From Ciona savignyi (Eukaryota > Chordata > Ascidiacea > Phlebobranchia > Cionidae), in assembly GCA_000149265.1 (NCBI GenBank), contig CH003021.1, forward strand, positions 1,578,241 through 1,642,240: 64,000 nt of DNA, read 5' to 3'. Both the position numbers and the translations under genes were made by a program. Numbering within the stretch: the stretch's first letter is position 1; every line of letters begins with the position of its first letter. Shown piece after piece: positions 38,341 to 50,464 of the stretch. Below the pieces are notes generated by a model. The model did not search any database. It saw only the letters and a program-made list of their open reading frames with translations, and was not told the DNA's origin.

Positions 38341-41300
38341 TTACTGGTCTTTTAGTGTCGGTGGTTCATGTACCGGTGGTTCATGTACCCTGTACACCTT
38401 GCTGTAATAAACTAGCAAGGCAAGCACCGAAGTTACAAAAGAAACATAGGCAGGTGCAGCAAATGAAAACTCCTGAGCAATCCCGGCGACAAATGGACCG
38501 GCAGATCGAGCTATTGATAAAATGGATGCACTTAATCCAAGCAGTTTCCCAGCCTGTGGATACACAAAGATTTTTATAAGAACAGTATGTACCGCTTAAT
38601 AGGACCACCTCGGGACCAGACCATTTTGGTCATAAAATCCGAGGTCGCCATAACTAGGCCTGAACCGACTAGGTAAGTAAGCCACATGAAGTCTAAATGC
38701 TGTCAATTAACAGTACAAGTGAAGGTAAAACTAAATATTGTACAGTATGTAACAAAATGTACAAGCGGTGGAACAGAAGTAAATAACAGTACTGTTTTAG
38801 TAATTCTATGTCATCATACCGTGTGACTGTTTCGTCATTAAGTGTTTCTTATATTATTTTCGGGTATATTTTGATTAATGTATTTTTTATTGTTATTAAA
38901 TAATTCTACTACACAATGGAAGGAACATGTGATTCATACACAACACACAGCAATAACTCCAGTAACCCGGGGATGGGCGTGAGATTATCTGACGTTTGCC
39001 CATGTGATAACCCCCTGGTTTTCCCATACATGGGGATAAACCTTAATATCCTATCCTGTCCATTCTTGGGTTTGGTGAGAGTTTCCCTGGTGTTATTTAT
39101 TCACAATTTGTCATTGTATGTCTTATACATTTTAACTAACTCTTTTAAACAAGTTTAAATAATTATTTATTTTATTTCTGTTATTATAAAGAGTTAAAGG
39201 CGACTAAGCAGTGGCTTGAGTACGGTTAAGTGATGGGGGTTTACCGGAAAATGGATCATGGTGGAGAGTATTCAAATCTTTTTTGTTCGCCTTGAAATAC
39301 ACTATAGAATTTTATTAGTTTTAAGAAATTGGCGGACTTATATACACGTGGTAATAGTGTATAATGGTAAGTTATAAATTTTATATTTTTCCTGCTCTAA
39401 TTGCGGTATGTAGTGTCCATTTGTCACTTTCTCATTTTAACCATATTAGCTTATACCAACAGAAGATTTTACTCGATTGGACATTTTCTTTCTTAAATTA
39501 TATAAAACGGAGATGTGATTAAGCACTAGTTTTTTCGTAGAATTTAATAAGACAGTTGCACTCATTTGTCTTTGTGCTATTTTATTTCAAGCATCCCTAC
39601 ACTATAGCATAGTGTTTCACTAATTATTGTAGAATTGTAAGATTAAACTGGGACACAGTTGTACTGGTACAAAAAATGTAAGAACTAAAGATCTGTTAAA
39701 TTGTTCGTTTATAGAATAATCAAATGTAAACCAATAGGTTCAGATGATGTCAGCTAAGTGCATTGACACGAACACAAACGACCAGCTAGCTGCTGGTTTG
39801 GTTTTAATTTTGTCATTCCCCGCTTGCAGACTGTTGCCACCTCGACTCAATAAGCTAACCAGATAAATATTGAGCTAACAGGGCAACCATTTAATCACCT
39901 CATTTGGTCTTGATCTGCTGGTGGTCAAGATGACCCCACATGCCCTGGAGACAGCGGTTCCAACTACCAATATAGCCATACCAGCCATCATAAGAGAAAG
40001 ATTGTTAGAAAATGCAATAATTGCAAAACCAACCGGAATTAGAAGAGAAGCATGCATCTGGAAAATGAAAGAGGAAACTATGTTGTAATATTTTTCACTT
40101 TAAAAATAGCACAATTTATTTAGTGAAATTTATATTACTTGCATTTTTTCTTCATTGCCAGCATAATATGTACAAGCAGACACCGAGCCAATACAAAGAC
40201 CAATAACAAGCCCCAAAGTGCCATTATACGAAACTAAATATCCAACTTCAGCAGGTGTAAGATGTGGATACAAATTCTTCACACCAAGCACAAATGAAGA
40301 TCGATAGATAAGAACTGCAAACGCAGCCAAAAACCGTGAGAGCAAAAGACCACTGTGAACCTAAATATAATAAAAGGCATTTTACAAAATAGTAACATGT
40401 TAACATTACAGAATGATGCAAACAAGTAGTCGAAGGTATTACATAAAAATCAAGCCAACCTTCCAATCAATTTCCATAATTCGGGCAAAGAGTGATTTCT
40501 CTTCCCGTTTTTTTAAGTTCTGCTTCATGAGCACCATGACACTTGGAGCATTCGGCCACAATATGAACCAAACCATGATTGCATTCAGGAAAAATAAAAC
40601 CCCACATAGAAAAAAACACACAGAGATTCCAGTCGCCAATCCTAACCAATTTGAAATGTATCCAGAAATAGCTGGACCAACAATAAAACCAATATTAGAC
40701 AGTGCATTAAACTGGCCGATGGCCTTTGTTTTTTCTTTTTTGACAGCAATATCAGCAAGGCAATTCCTGTGATAAATTTAAATTAAGAAAATTTAATAAA
40801 AAAACTTGGCTGAGGTAACAATAGAGCTGTTTAAATTATGTATGTTACAAGCAAAATGCCAGTAGTAAAGCATCAGCAAACCACCAATTAAAAATATAAT
40901 AGCATAATTAAAAGTTTATACCAGGCAATGCGAAAATACAGCAGAGGGCGTGATGCATTATAAAATGGTTCTCTTTTTATAAATTACGTCGTGTCCATCT
41001 ATATGTTAGTAAAGCTATTATAGTATGTTAAATATGAATGATAATCTTTAATGTGACATCTGCTAAGTGCCCAAAGACACAACAATTAGCCAGTGGTTGG
41101 GGAGTTAAACCAACAAACTTTCTACTGATGGCCAGAGCACCAAATGACGGAACTACACTGTCAGAACTAAGACAAAGGTGTGTCCAGTCAGTTATGTTGA
41201 AATCTAAAAAAATACCCTTAGGCTACCCATCAAAATAATTTAGCTGCATTTTCATCAGATTTGTTAATAATCGATTAAGTTTCAACTAGATAGAAAAATT

Positions 41301-43946
41301 GATGGGGTACTGGCAACAGACAACTCCATCAAACAAATTAACCAAGTTTTTTTAGAAGGCACCTGCAAAGGTCTTGAGTGTGCTTAAATATTCCAGCCAC
41401 AAAACGCAGCAGAGAAAGCAAGAGGAGGGAGTATGTGACAAGTGATGAAATGCAATATCCAGATGCAGCAATTATGAGGCAAAAGTAAAGAACTGGTATT
41501 CTGCCATGTGTATCTCCAATGTGGCCCTGATAATAATGTCAAGTAGATTATTCAATTTAGGAAAGAATCATCAGGTTTATCCCTGTGGTTTGGAAAACGC
41601 AAGGGGTGTTAACCCACAGCTAATCATAAGATAAAGTCATGTCCACCATCAGGTTGCCGGAGCTATTGCAGTGTGGTAAATGTATAATTGAAACATTCCT
41701 TTCATTTTGGTAGAACCCATTAATCTACTGGGTTCGGGCAATGTCAGCTAAAAGCATTCCCCCCAAGGATGCAAGTGACTAGCTAGTAGACAGTTTTGAC
41801 TCATCGACTGAAAGCTGCAACTCATTGGCTGAAAGGTGATACACTAATCCACCAAGCTAATCGTTCGGCCTAATGGCCTTGTTTGATAATTTAAAATATT
41901 CATCATCAATTTACCTCTGTGTATCTGCAATGTACTTCCTTATTAATAAATATATAATAGGTAGCCTCAACATATGGGTAATTAAGATTCTTTAGTTTCA
42001 CAAATAAGATGGTTACCTGTTTCACACTTTCGTTTGACCTGTAATTTAGACTGACCTGGAATATTACGTTCATAACAATGGCTATTTCAGGTTATTTTAA
42101 AGATGTATATAAATGGCTACGTTTAAAGCTGGGCGTAATTGATCAAACGTAATTCCGTAATATTTATGACATGATCGTTATTTAAACAAACAATCAAAAA
42201 TTGCCGAGTTTTTTAATGCATATTGATAGTAGACAAAGAAAATAAAAGTTTAACCTTAACTACAGAGACTTAAAAGTCTAAACTGTTCGTTTGTCCTGAA
42301 GTGAAACAAACATTCACACGACTAAATAAACCGCATATTGTAATGGCGTTTCCTTCAAGAAAATTGGCCCGAATCCAAGATCATGTGTATTTACCATGAT
42401 TTTGAATATTCCTACTGGTGCCGTAATTAGGTAATTTTGATTTAACTTACTTAACATAAAAAGGAACTCTAATAACACAACGGTATGTAACCCGTTATGC
42501 GTTTCTCCTACTAGACTAGCCTCCTTCCTCCTGGCAGATAGTGTTTATAGAGTTTACATACTATAAAAATTGGTAATGGTGAAATATAGCTTGACTACGT
42601 AAATTGCTCTCATCATAGTTTAAAAGCATATTGCTAGTTCACTACATTGTCGTTTACCATTACCAATATTAGACCCTAGGAAATTCAAATATATGGGAAA
42701 ACATTCAAATTAGGATTAAAAATTCTAGATTTAAAATATATTATTCTAGAATATTCTAGAATACCTAATTATCCTATATTGTGCATTCCAATACAGTAGT
42801 TTTATGCAACATCTGTAATTTAAGATTACTTCTTGTGACTTGGTCATATTGACTTAATCTACATTTACCTAAAATTATCTGACCACAACCCCCATATTGT
42901 AGTATTTTAGCTTGTAGCCACAAGCTAAAAGCCCACCATTACTACCATAGAGACATTTTATGGTAACATTGTACCTAACTTACTATTTCAACTAAACTCT
43001 TATTGGATATAAACGATCTTCGAGATGGGGCAGATGCACAATTTCCCATTTAAAATAATGTTTTTGTTTTACCGTCAACTCGTCGGGCCGGTGGTTCTAA
43101 CGGTTAAGTGCGTCCCCTTTCAACCGAAAGGTTGCAGGTGCGAAACTGGTCGCTAGCTAGTTGGTTGTGTTCTTGGGCAAGGCACTTAACAGACATTGCC
43201 TGAACCCAGCGGATTAATGGGTTCTACCAAATTGAAGGAACATGTCTATCGTACAAAACACACTGCAATAGCTTCGGTAACCCGACGGTGGGCGCAAGGT
43301 GATCTGACGATTGCCTGTGTGTTAACCCCCTTGGTTTTTCCATATAAAGTTTATTTTCACTGAATTAACACCGATTGCAAGGTGGAGGATCCCTAGATTA
43401 TATGGTTCAAAACTGAGAATGCCGGTCAGACAACAGTGCGAATCTTGTTGTAACCAGATAAGTAATGGGATGCCAAAGACATTAGTTAGAAAATAAAGAA
43501 TAGAAAATTCATGTTTATCCCTACTGGTGGCAAGTGTCATTAAGCGTAGTGTGAAATGCTGTTTGATATCATCATTATACATTACCATTACAAGCTTAAC
43601 ATAACAACCATTTAAGCAAAGAAAAATATGGTACTACAAGCTTAACATAACAACTATGCAAGCAAAGAAAGATCAAATAAACTTACAATAATAGGACTTG
43701 AAAAAAGTTGAATTGCTCCATATATTGAACCATATAAACCAATTATGCTAGGACTTGCACCAAGCTCTGTGGCATGTTGGGGCATCAAAGGAAATACAAT
43801 GCTCACAGCAAACAGATCCTGAAAGCAGTTTACCTGAATTAGGTTTCATGGAGGTATCAAATAACGTTAAATAACAACAAACTCATAAATGAAATTACCA
43901 CAAACCCAATGAAGTAGAACCAGTAGCAAATAATCCGGGATCGCAT
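38341..43946 (-). CDS. MFSD9: MFSD9-like major facilitator transporter, seven exons, complete
   Basis: Multi-pass membrane transporter of the major facilitator superfamily; substrate of the MFSD9 group is not established. Exons (minus strand): 43946-43899, 43818-43687, 41526-41363, 40766-40460, 40360-40139, 40057-39899, 38553-38341; every junction is GT...AG and phases agree, giving 414 residues, somewhat shorter than vertebrate MFSD9 because of a short central loop. Seen: the MFS motif-A loop GHIGDTHGR, RFVAGIFKHT, NIGFIVGPAISGYI, LTPAEVGYLVSYNGTLG, ARSAGPFVAGIAQE, matching MFSD9 in order. The tail carries a doubled HEPP motif. Introns hold SINE copies. MFSD10 is the nearest alternative, but these blocks fit MFSD9 better. 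Confidence 0.9.
38914..39066 (+). mobile_element. SINE fragment, 5'-truncated, in MFSD9 intron 6
   Basis: GGAAGGAACATGTGATTCAT through CCAGTAACCCGGGGATGGGC to TTAATATCCTATCCTGTCC; antisense to the transporter gene. Confidence 0.8.
41640..41800 (-). mobile_element. SINE fragment in MFSD9 intron 2
   Basis: Reverse copy containing CAGGTTGCCGGAGCTATTGC, TTTGGTAGAACCCATTAATC and GGGTTCGGGCAATGTCAGCT. Same orientation as the host gene. Confidence 0.75.
41810..43080. other. MFSD9 intron 2 interior, AT-rich
   Basis: No exon or repeat family recognised. A cluster of TTCTAGAATATTCTAGAATA palindromic motifs lies near 42740-42770. Confidence 0.4.
43080..43342 (+). mobile_element. tRNA-derived SINE in MFSD9 intron 2
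   Basis: CGGGCCGGTGGTTCTAACGG head, intact B-box region GGTTGCAGGTGCG and body to TAACCCCCTTGGTTTTTCC; the TATCC tail is missing. Antisense to the host gene. Confidence 0.87.
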
Positions 43947-44433
43947 TTTGTGTGCGGTATAGATGAATCAACGTTGAATTTTATAATTTACTATTAATAC
44001 AGTTTACACAGTATCTCTGGCAGAATAATCGGATTGAAAATTCACTGACAAAATATCGCAGAGCTCAAACTAAATAAATAAATAAATGTAGGGGTTCGTA
44101 TAATAAGTTGCATTGGGGTCTATTGCTTGACTCTAAACACACACAGTTCAGCTAATTCTTTAGACATGTCTCTAACGGCGCGCCTTCAAAAGGAGGCGAT
44201 TATTTAGGTGCGTATGGCATAATGTATAAAGGATTGGATAGGAAGCATCGTGCCTTATGTGGGGATTAAAACCGAATGACGCAGGCCAAACGAAACTAGG
44301 GAATGTTTTGCACATATGGACAGCAAAGGCTTCTCTCAACGCAATTTGGTATAATGCGCATAAAAATAAACAAACCGCGAAATTCATTACATAAACACAA
44401 ATAAAACTTGTTTTAGAAAAAATAAAGCAAAAC

Positions 44434-44762
44434 TGTTACAAATTCTCGTGTGAGAATTTCCCATAATCATAATATTAATTGATCGTCACGACAAACGTAA
44501 TATAACGCGGACGCCCTGTTTTATTGCATTCGCGCCCATTGTCACTCTCAGTATAAATTGCCGTGTTTTGTATTTACACATCAGTCCACTTGGGACTCAC
44601 AAATAGTTCTTTTTAGAACTGACTACCATTTATTTGCCGTGAAATGACAAAACTCATGACCGTTCGTGTTTCCTTACCGGACCGTTGCGCGAGTCATGAA
44701 TAAATACTAGTTTAACTCTCAACGTATCCTTGATCAAGAGCCGAAAAGGTAAGGAACCGACA
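44434..44762 (+). mobile_element. Solo LTR, copy 2, with short target duplication
   Basis: Begins TGTTACAAATTCTCG and ends AAGGAACCGACA. AAAC (44430-44433) precedes it and AAAC (44763-44766) follows it. Internal CAGTATAAATTGCCG and GAATAAATAC fit promoter and poly(A) elements. Similar to 8317-8710 over nearly all its length. No coding region of the parent element is present in the window. Confidence 0.75.
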
Positions 44763-44766
44763 AAAC

Positions 44767-45110
44767 TAACTAGAGAGTGTCAATCACCTGTAAAACACAT
44801 TTTGTATGCTATGTCTTTAGGCTATGCTAACAGGGTCCCTAACCACATTTAATGTATTTTTTTATATTACGAGTATATAGTATGTCTCTGCACCCAGAAA
44901 CAAATGGGCCCCTGAGATAACAAACCGATCTTGTTATATCCATGTTTATTATACAATATATTTTATTGTCAGATATGTGCACGTCGAGTCCGTGTCCTCT
45001 AACATCTCAGAAAGTTTCAACCCGTCTGTCATAGTTTTGTTTCTGCAAGCATAAACGCATGGGTCTGTAGCAAATCGGTGTCATTCTTTAATATACCGCA
45101 TGTTGTTCTT
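44767..45110 (+). repeat. CTAGAGAGTGTC...CAGGGTCCCTAACC repeat, copy 1
   Basis: Contains CTAGAGAGTGTCAATCACCT, AACAGGGTCCCTAACCACA and TGCAAGCATAAACGCATGGG; the same blocks occur in the same order at 45255-46390 (interrupted) and in reverse at 62090-62480. Confidence 0.65.
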
Positions 45111-45254
45111 ATCAGTTCTCACTGGTTCCATATGACTTCTCCTTAGGCTACACGGTTGTAAAACCGCTTTAACATTACCGCGGGCTTAAACGTTCCCAAA
45201 ACTTCCTTTTTCCTACATACAGCCATGCCGTTTTTGTTATAAATTAATGACGAG

Positions 45255-46390
45255 CATAAACTAGAGAGTGCCAACCACGTGTGTAACCACCCCTATTTGT
45301 TAAACACTTTTTGTATGCTATATAGGGGAAAAGTGTCTAAAATGGGCACCCTAAGCTTACAAGTTTGTAAATATTATACCAATGACAGTAGTTAAACAAT
45401 TATGTTACGTTTGTATAGAAGATATATCCATTTATAAATGCCCGCATGGCTGCTCTTTTAAACAACGCCCCCTAGTGGAAACGATAACATTTTCACATCG
45501 GTACAAAAACCCATTTTAGACACATGGGGTGGGTAAAATGGGCACCGCTATTGGGTAAAATGGGCACCCCAGCGGATGTGCTTGTACTTGTTTTTTTGTC
45601 TTGCTTTTCTTCTTATAAACAGAACAAAGAATTATTAAACCTTAGTTGTAAGGGATAGGAATTTGATTTTTCCCTTTTAACCTATCTAAAGATCAAAAAT
45701 GCGGTGCAATTATCTTGACAAGGATATTTCGATTGCATTTGACATTTGGTGTCCTCCTCCCCGCTTTAGTACAGCTGATAAATAGCGCCATCCAGCAGAG
45801 AAAATTCAGCCTACCGTTCTGTCCCTAACCGTATGTATTAAAAACTGTTAAAAACGAAACAAATTCTTTTTAGGCGGGAACCTATAGAAAACTAGCAGAA
45901 GACTATCTGACTAGATGGGATCCTGGCTAGTAAAGACGAACCCGTTTTGGCCACTTTATTGTTTTGCCAGATAAAGTATAATTTTGCCGGTATGGACAAA
46001 CAACGTGGGAAAAAGTTTAATAAAATATTAAGTTGGACTAAATATGATCCCAACAAGTGTAACTATATCCAAAACAATGTTAAAGTAAACAAATGGCGCC
46101 ATTTTTTAAATTTACATTATATGATAAGAAAATTAACAAATAACTGTATCTTTCCAACAATTCTAACAGATTACACTCTGATAAATAATGATTGTTTCGG
46201 TATGCCAGGGGACATCAATTTTGCATTTGACATTACTGATAACACCAGTGGACATCAGCGTTCGGTAATACCGGGGTTCCCCATTTTAGCCGGGGTGCCC
46301 GTTTTAGACACTTTTCCCCTATTCATGCGAGCAGGGTCCCCAACCACAACTTGTATTTTATAAACCGAGAAAGTAGTTTGTTTTTGCAAG
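45255..46390 (+). repeat. CTAGAGAGTG...CAGGGTCCCCAACC repeat, copy 2, interrupted
   Basis: Starts AACTAGAGAGTGCCAACCAC; the continuation GCAGGGTCCCCAACCACAAC is found at 46328 after a 995-bp TIR element. Uninterrupted relatives show the two parts are normally adjacent. Confidence 0.6.
45325..46319. mobile_element. TA-target TIR element, 995 bp
   Basis: GGGGAAAAGTGTCTAAAATG at the left is mirrored at the right (26/27 bases including GGGCACCC), with TA outside both ends (45323-45324, 46320-46321). TAAAATGGGCACC motifs are repeated internally near 45540-45570. Target choice fits a Tc1/mariner/pogo-type element. A 138-residue frame at 45947-46363 overruns the right end and has no recognisable transposase motifs, so the element is treated as non-autonomous. 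Confidence 0.78.
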
Positions 46391-46728
46391 CATGTGGTGA
46401 ATCACTGGTTCGATTTGTGATCATTATTCGATTTTATATAATTTTTGCTTTTGTGCTATGTTAAAGTGTGAATTACTGGAAAACTATTTGCGTCGTATTT
46501 ACGACCCATTGCAGTAAGTTTAGTTGGTGCAATCACCACTGTTTTTATAACAAACGCGACCCATTTCACACAGTTAAAATAGCCGTCCACAACTTATCTG
46601 TCCCCGTGACCTATATTTATTTGATATATTGTCGTGATTTTATGAACCAAAAAAACAACTAGCATAATGAACTAACTTACAGAAATGCCGAATAAAAACA
46701 AGAAGTTGCAGTACGATTCATGTATATA

Positions 46729-47243
46729 CAGTGGAACCCCGCTTAGAGACCACCTCGATAACACGACCACCTCACTATCAAGATCACTTTAGTGCGGTCC
46801 CAAATAATTTACTATGGTAATGCATTGTATTCTGTTTCAATAACGCGACCACCCCGGTTTCCAGACCAGGACCGCCATATTTTGGTCCAAAACTTCAAAT
46901 TTGACTCCGCTTAAGTGACCACATGTGCTAAATAATTGCCTTTTTTACCAAAATAATAAGGTGAAATTTCTTTTATGATCAAAACAATAAGAATAAATGA
47001 GCGCACACGAAAGAAAATGTGGCAAACAGTACTGAATCTTACAAGATAAACTTTAGTATTAAATTCATTCTGTAGTATCTGATAAAAATAATGGCATTTG
47101 GTAAAAATTTAGTAAAAATGCAGACGTTCAAGCTGCATATTACGACAACTTGCTCCAAATCAAAATTCACTAACACGACCACCCCGCTAACGCGACCGCT
47201 TGATCACGGTCCCGTGGGTGGTCAGGTAAGCGGGGTTCTACTG
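46729..47243 (+). mobile_element. pogo/Tigger-like MITE, copy 2
   Basis: CAGTGGAACCCCGCTTAGAG to AAGCGGGGTTCTACTG, TA on both sides (46727-46728, 47244-47245), 515 bp, close relative of 30724-31259. It abuts the left arm of the inverted duplication around the assembly gap. Confidence 0.9.
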
Positions 47244-47760
47244 TAGTTATTATCAGAACTCAGTATCAGCCACCGACGATTGCGACGAGGAAGACAGCCT
47301 AAGGTGAACTTTTGGCAAATCGACTAGCAGCAGCCAAATGCGCCTGCCCCTACAATAGCAACCGCGACCAAACAATAGGAAAAAGCAGGGGTGCTATAAG
47401 CAGGGCCGGTTTTAGGCCGATTTGACCGATTAGATCAAATTGGGCCCCGCACCTTGAAGGGGCCCCGCGCTAGCGTGGGTCTTTCTGTATTACGAGGTTT
47501 AAAATACTACTGAAACGTAAAATGAAAAGTTAAATGATATTCTTTCTCATAATATTAATTTGTTATGCATCGTAACTAAGTCAAATTTATATTTCTGTGT
47601 CTGCCTGTTACGTCATAATAAATATGGATGCTAAACAATATACATATGTTTGTAAATAAAACAATATGTCGATAAACTAACATTTTAATTTGAATTATAC
47701 AACCATCGAACACTAACATGAGGGGTTTATCACCAAGACCGGTTAGTATACAATTCCTAT

Positions 47761-47944
47761 NNNNNNNNNNNNNNNNNNNNNNNNNNNNNNNNNNNNNNNN
47801 NNNNNNNNNNNNNNNNNNNNNNNNNNNNNNNNNNNNNNNNNNNNNNNNNNNNNNNNNNNNNNNNNNNNNNNNNNNNNNNNNNNNNNNNNNNNNNNNNNNN
47901 NNNNNNNNNNNNNNNNNNNNNNNNNNNNNNNNNNNNNNNNNNNN
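47761..47944. other. Assembly gap (N run)
   Basis: 184 undetermined bases inside the spacer of the inverted duplication. Apparent frames crossing it are meaningless. Confidence 1.
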
Positions 47945-48015
47945 TGTTCACAAATACTATGTTTGTAAATAAAAAATATGTCGTAAATAAGCATTGTAGT
48001 TTGTATTTATACTAG

Positions 48016-48053
48016 CATAGAATACTAACTTACAGTGTAAGTTAGTATTTATT
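48016..48053. repeat. Short palindrome in the inverted-duplication spacer
   Basis: AATACTAACTTACA next to TGTAAGTTAGTATT forms a perfect self-complementary centre about 28 bp long. Confidence 0.6.
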
Positions 48054-48450
48054 TTACATCCATATTTATTATGACGTAACAGGCAGACACAGAAATATAA
48101 ATTTGACTTAGTTACGATGCATAACAAATTAATATTATGAGAAAGAATATCATTTAACTTTTCATTTTACGTTTCAGTAGTATTTTAAACCTCGTAATAC
48201 AGAAAGACCCACGCTAGCGCGGGGCCCCTTCAAGGTGCGGGGCCCAATTTGATCTAATCGGTCAAATCGGCCTAAAACCGGCCCTGCTTATAGCACCCCT
48301 GCTTTTTCCTATTGTTTGGTCGCGGTTGCTATTGTAGGGGCAGGCGCATTTGGCTGCTGCTAGTCGATTTGCCAAAAGTTCACCTTAGGCTGTCTTCCTC
48401 GTCGCAATCGTCGGTGGCTGATACTGAGTTCTGATAATAAAGGGGTTCCG

Positions 48451-50455
48451 CTGTATATAATTATAAAACAAATACATTAGCTTAGTATAAAAGGTCCAAC
48501 TACATTTATTACCTGCACACGAAATATCTATAATTCAAAGTGGTTGTGGTACTAGCGTCAGCTTAACTAATCATATAATTATAGAATTTGGTAAAATGAT
48601 AACCCTAAATTCATTTAAGAAACACAATTTTTGTTTCTAGAAACGAAAATTTTGGCCGAAAAACAAAAATTTTGTTTCCAGAATCAAAAATTTTGTTTCC
48701 GGAAGCGATAATGAAAAAGTTTCCGTTTTATGTTATTTTCACGACCTTTTGTTTATTAATATATACCTGACACTTTTCTTTAATGTCAATCTAAATTAAA
48801 ATCATTATTTATGGCTAGATGTTTCAATTTTTATCGGTTGCACACATTTAAATGACGCTTTAATCATATTTGTTTCTATTACCGCACGTTAAAAGTACTA
48901 ATAGGTGTGTTATTTGTAATATTGTAGGTTAATACATTTATTTAATGAATGAAATAAATACATTAGCTTAGTATAAAAGGTCCAACTACATTTATTAACC
49001 GAACACGCAATCTCTTTAATTCGAAATTTATGTGATATTGCGTCAGCTTAACAAATCATATATATAATTATAGAATTTGGTAAAATGATAAACCTAAATT
49101 CATTTAAGAAACACAATTTTTGTTTCCAGAAACGAAAATTTTATCCGAGAAACGAAAATTTCGTTTCCAAAATCGAAAATTCTGTTTCAAGAAACGAAAA
49201 TTTTGTTTCCAGAAGCGATAACGAAAAGTTTCGTTTTTATGTTAGTTTTGCGACATTTTGTTTATTAATATATATACCTGGCACTTCTCTCTAATGTCAA
49301 TCTAAATTCAAAACATTATTTATGGCTAGTTGTTTCAATTTTTATCAGTTGCACGGATTTAAATCACTCTTTAATCCCGTTTGTTTCTATTGCTGCCTGT
49401 GAAACATACTAACCAGTGTGTTATTTTCAAGATTGTGGGTTTATACCTTTATTTTTATTGATATAATTATAAAACAAATACATTATCTTAGTATGAAAGC
49501 TCCAAATACATTTATTAAGTGCACACACAATCTCTATAATTCAAAATTGTTGTGGCATTAGCGTCAGCTTAACGAATTATATAATCATATAATTTGGTAA
49601 AATGATAACCCAAAATTCATTTAAGAAACACTTTTTTGTTTCTAGAAACGAAAATTTTATCCGAGAAACAAAAATTTTGTTTCTAGAAGCGATAACAAAA
49701 AGTTTCCTTTTTATGTTATTTTGACGACATTTTATTTTTTAATATATACCTGACACTTTTCTTTAGTGTTAATCAAATTAAAATCATATTTATGGCTAGT
49801 TGTTTTAATGTTTATCGGTTGCACACATTTAAATTACTCTTTAATCTCGTTTGTTTCCAATACCACCCGTTAAAGGACTAACCCGTGTGTTATTTTTAAT
49901 GTTGTGGGTTTATACCCATAGGGAACGGTAGCGCCTATCCTTTTGCATGCATTTACAAATTTTTATTTTTTTATTTTTTTTGTTTCTAAGAAACGATTTT
50001 CGTTTCTAATTTGTGATTTTTGTTTCTGGAAACAAAAATATTTTTTAGAAACATAAATTTTGTTTCTTTATTTTCATTTCTACCACTAGATGATGACGGT
50101 AAGCACAAAATACGATACCTCAGAAAAATCGTTTTTGAAAACAAAACAATTTTTGAACAAACTGTCGTAAAAATAACATAAATACGAAACTTTTTGTTAT
50201 CGCTTCAAGAAACAAAATTTTCGTTTCTGGAAACAAAACTTTTCGTTTCTTGGCAAAAAATTTCGTTTCTAGAAACAAAAATTGTGTTTCTTAAATGAGT
50301 TATTATTTTCCCAAATTCTATGATTATATGATTCGTTAAGCTGACGCAATATCACATCAATTTCGAATTAAAGAGATTGCGTGTTCGGTTAATAAATATA
50401 GTTGTAACTTTTATACTAAGATAATGTATTTGTTCTATATTTATATAAATAAAAT
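48451..50455. repeat. Foldback-like element: three direct units and one inverted unit with GAAACGAAAATTTTGTTTC repeats
   Basis: Three head-to-tail units of about 470-500 bp start near 48451, 48941 and 49451 with AAACAAATACATTA(G/T)CTTAGTAT, each containing clusters of GAAACGAAAATTTTGTTTCC-like palindromic repeats and GCGTCAGCTTAAC. The block 50085-50455 carries the same landmarks in reverse complement, so the outermost ends are inverted repeats of each other. No coding content. The array-within-inverted-ends layout is that of a foldback element. Confidence 0.65.
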
Positions 50456-50464
50456 AAGGGTAAG

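Larger units (their letters stand above)
47247..48440. repeat. Inverted duplication with 384-bp arms around an assembly gap
   Basis: Left arm 47247-47630 and right arm 48057-48440 are near-perfect reverse complements, from TTATTATCAGAACTCAG to AATATGGATG. The arms include part of the hAT family seen at 28110 plus apparently unrelated flanking sequence (GATTGCGACGAGGAAGACAG). The spacer contains 184 N. Since the flank outside the hAT termini is mirrored too, this is not simply one transposon; either a genuine inverted duplication or a mis-assembly at the gap. Confidence 0.9.

Noticed and set aside
40413-40772. Plus-strand frame of 119 residues
   Set aside because: Antisense shadow of MFSD9 exon 4, whose minus-strand frame matches the family.
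47718-47994. Open frames across the N run
   Set aside because: They consist of undetermined bases.
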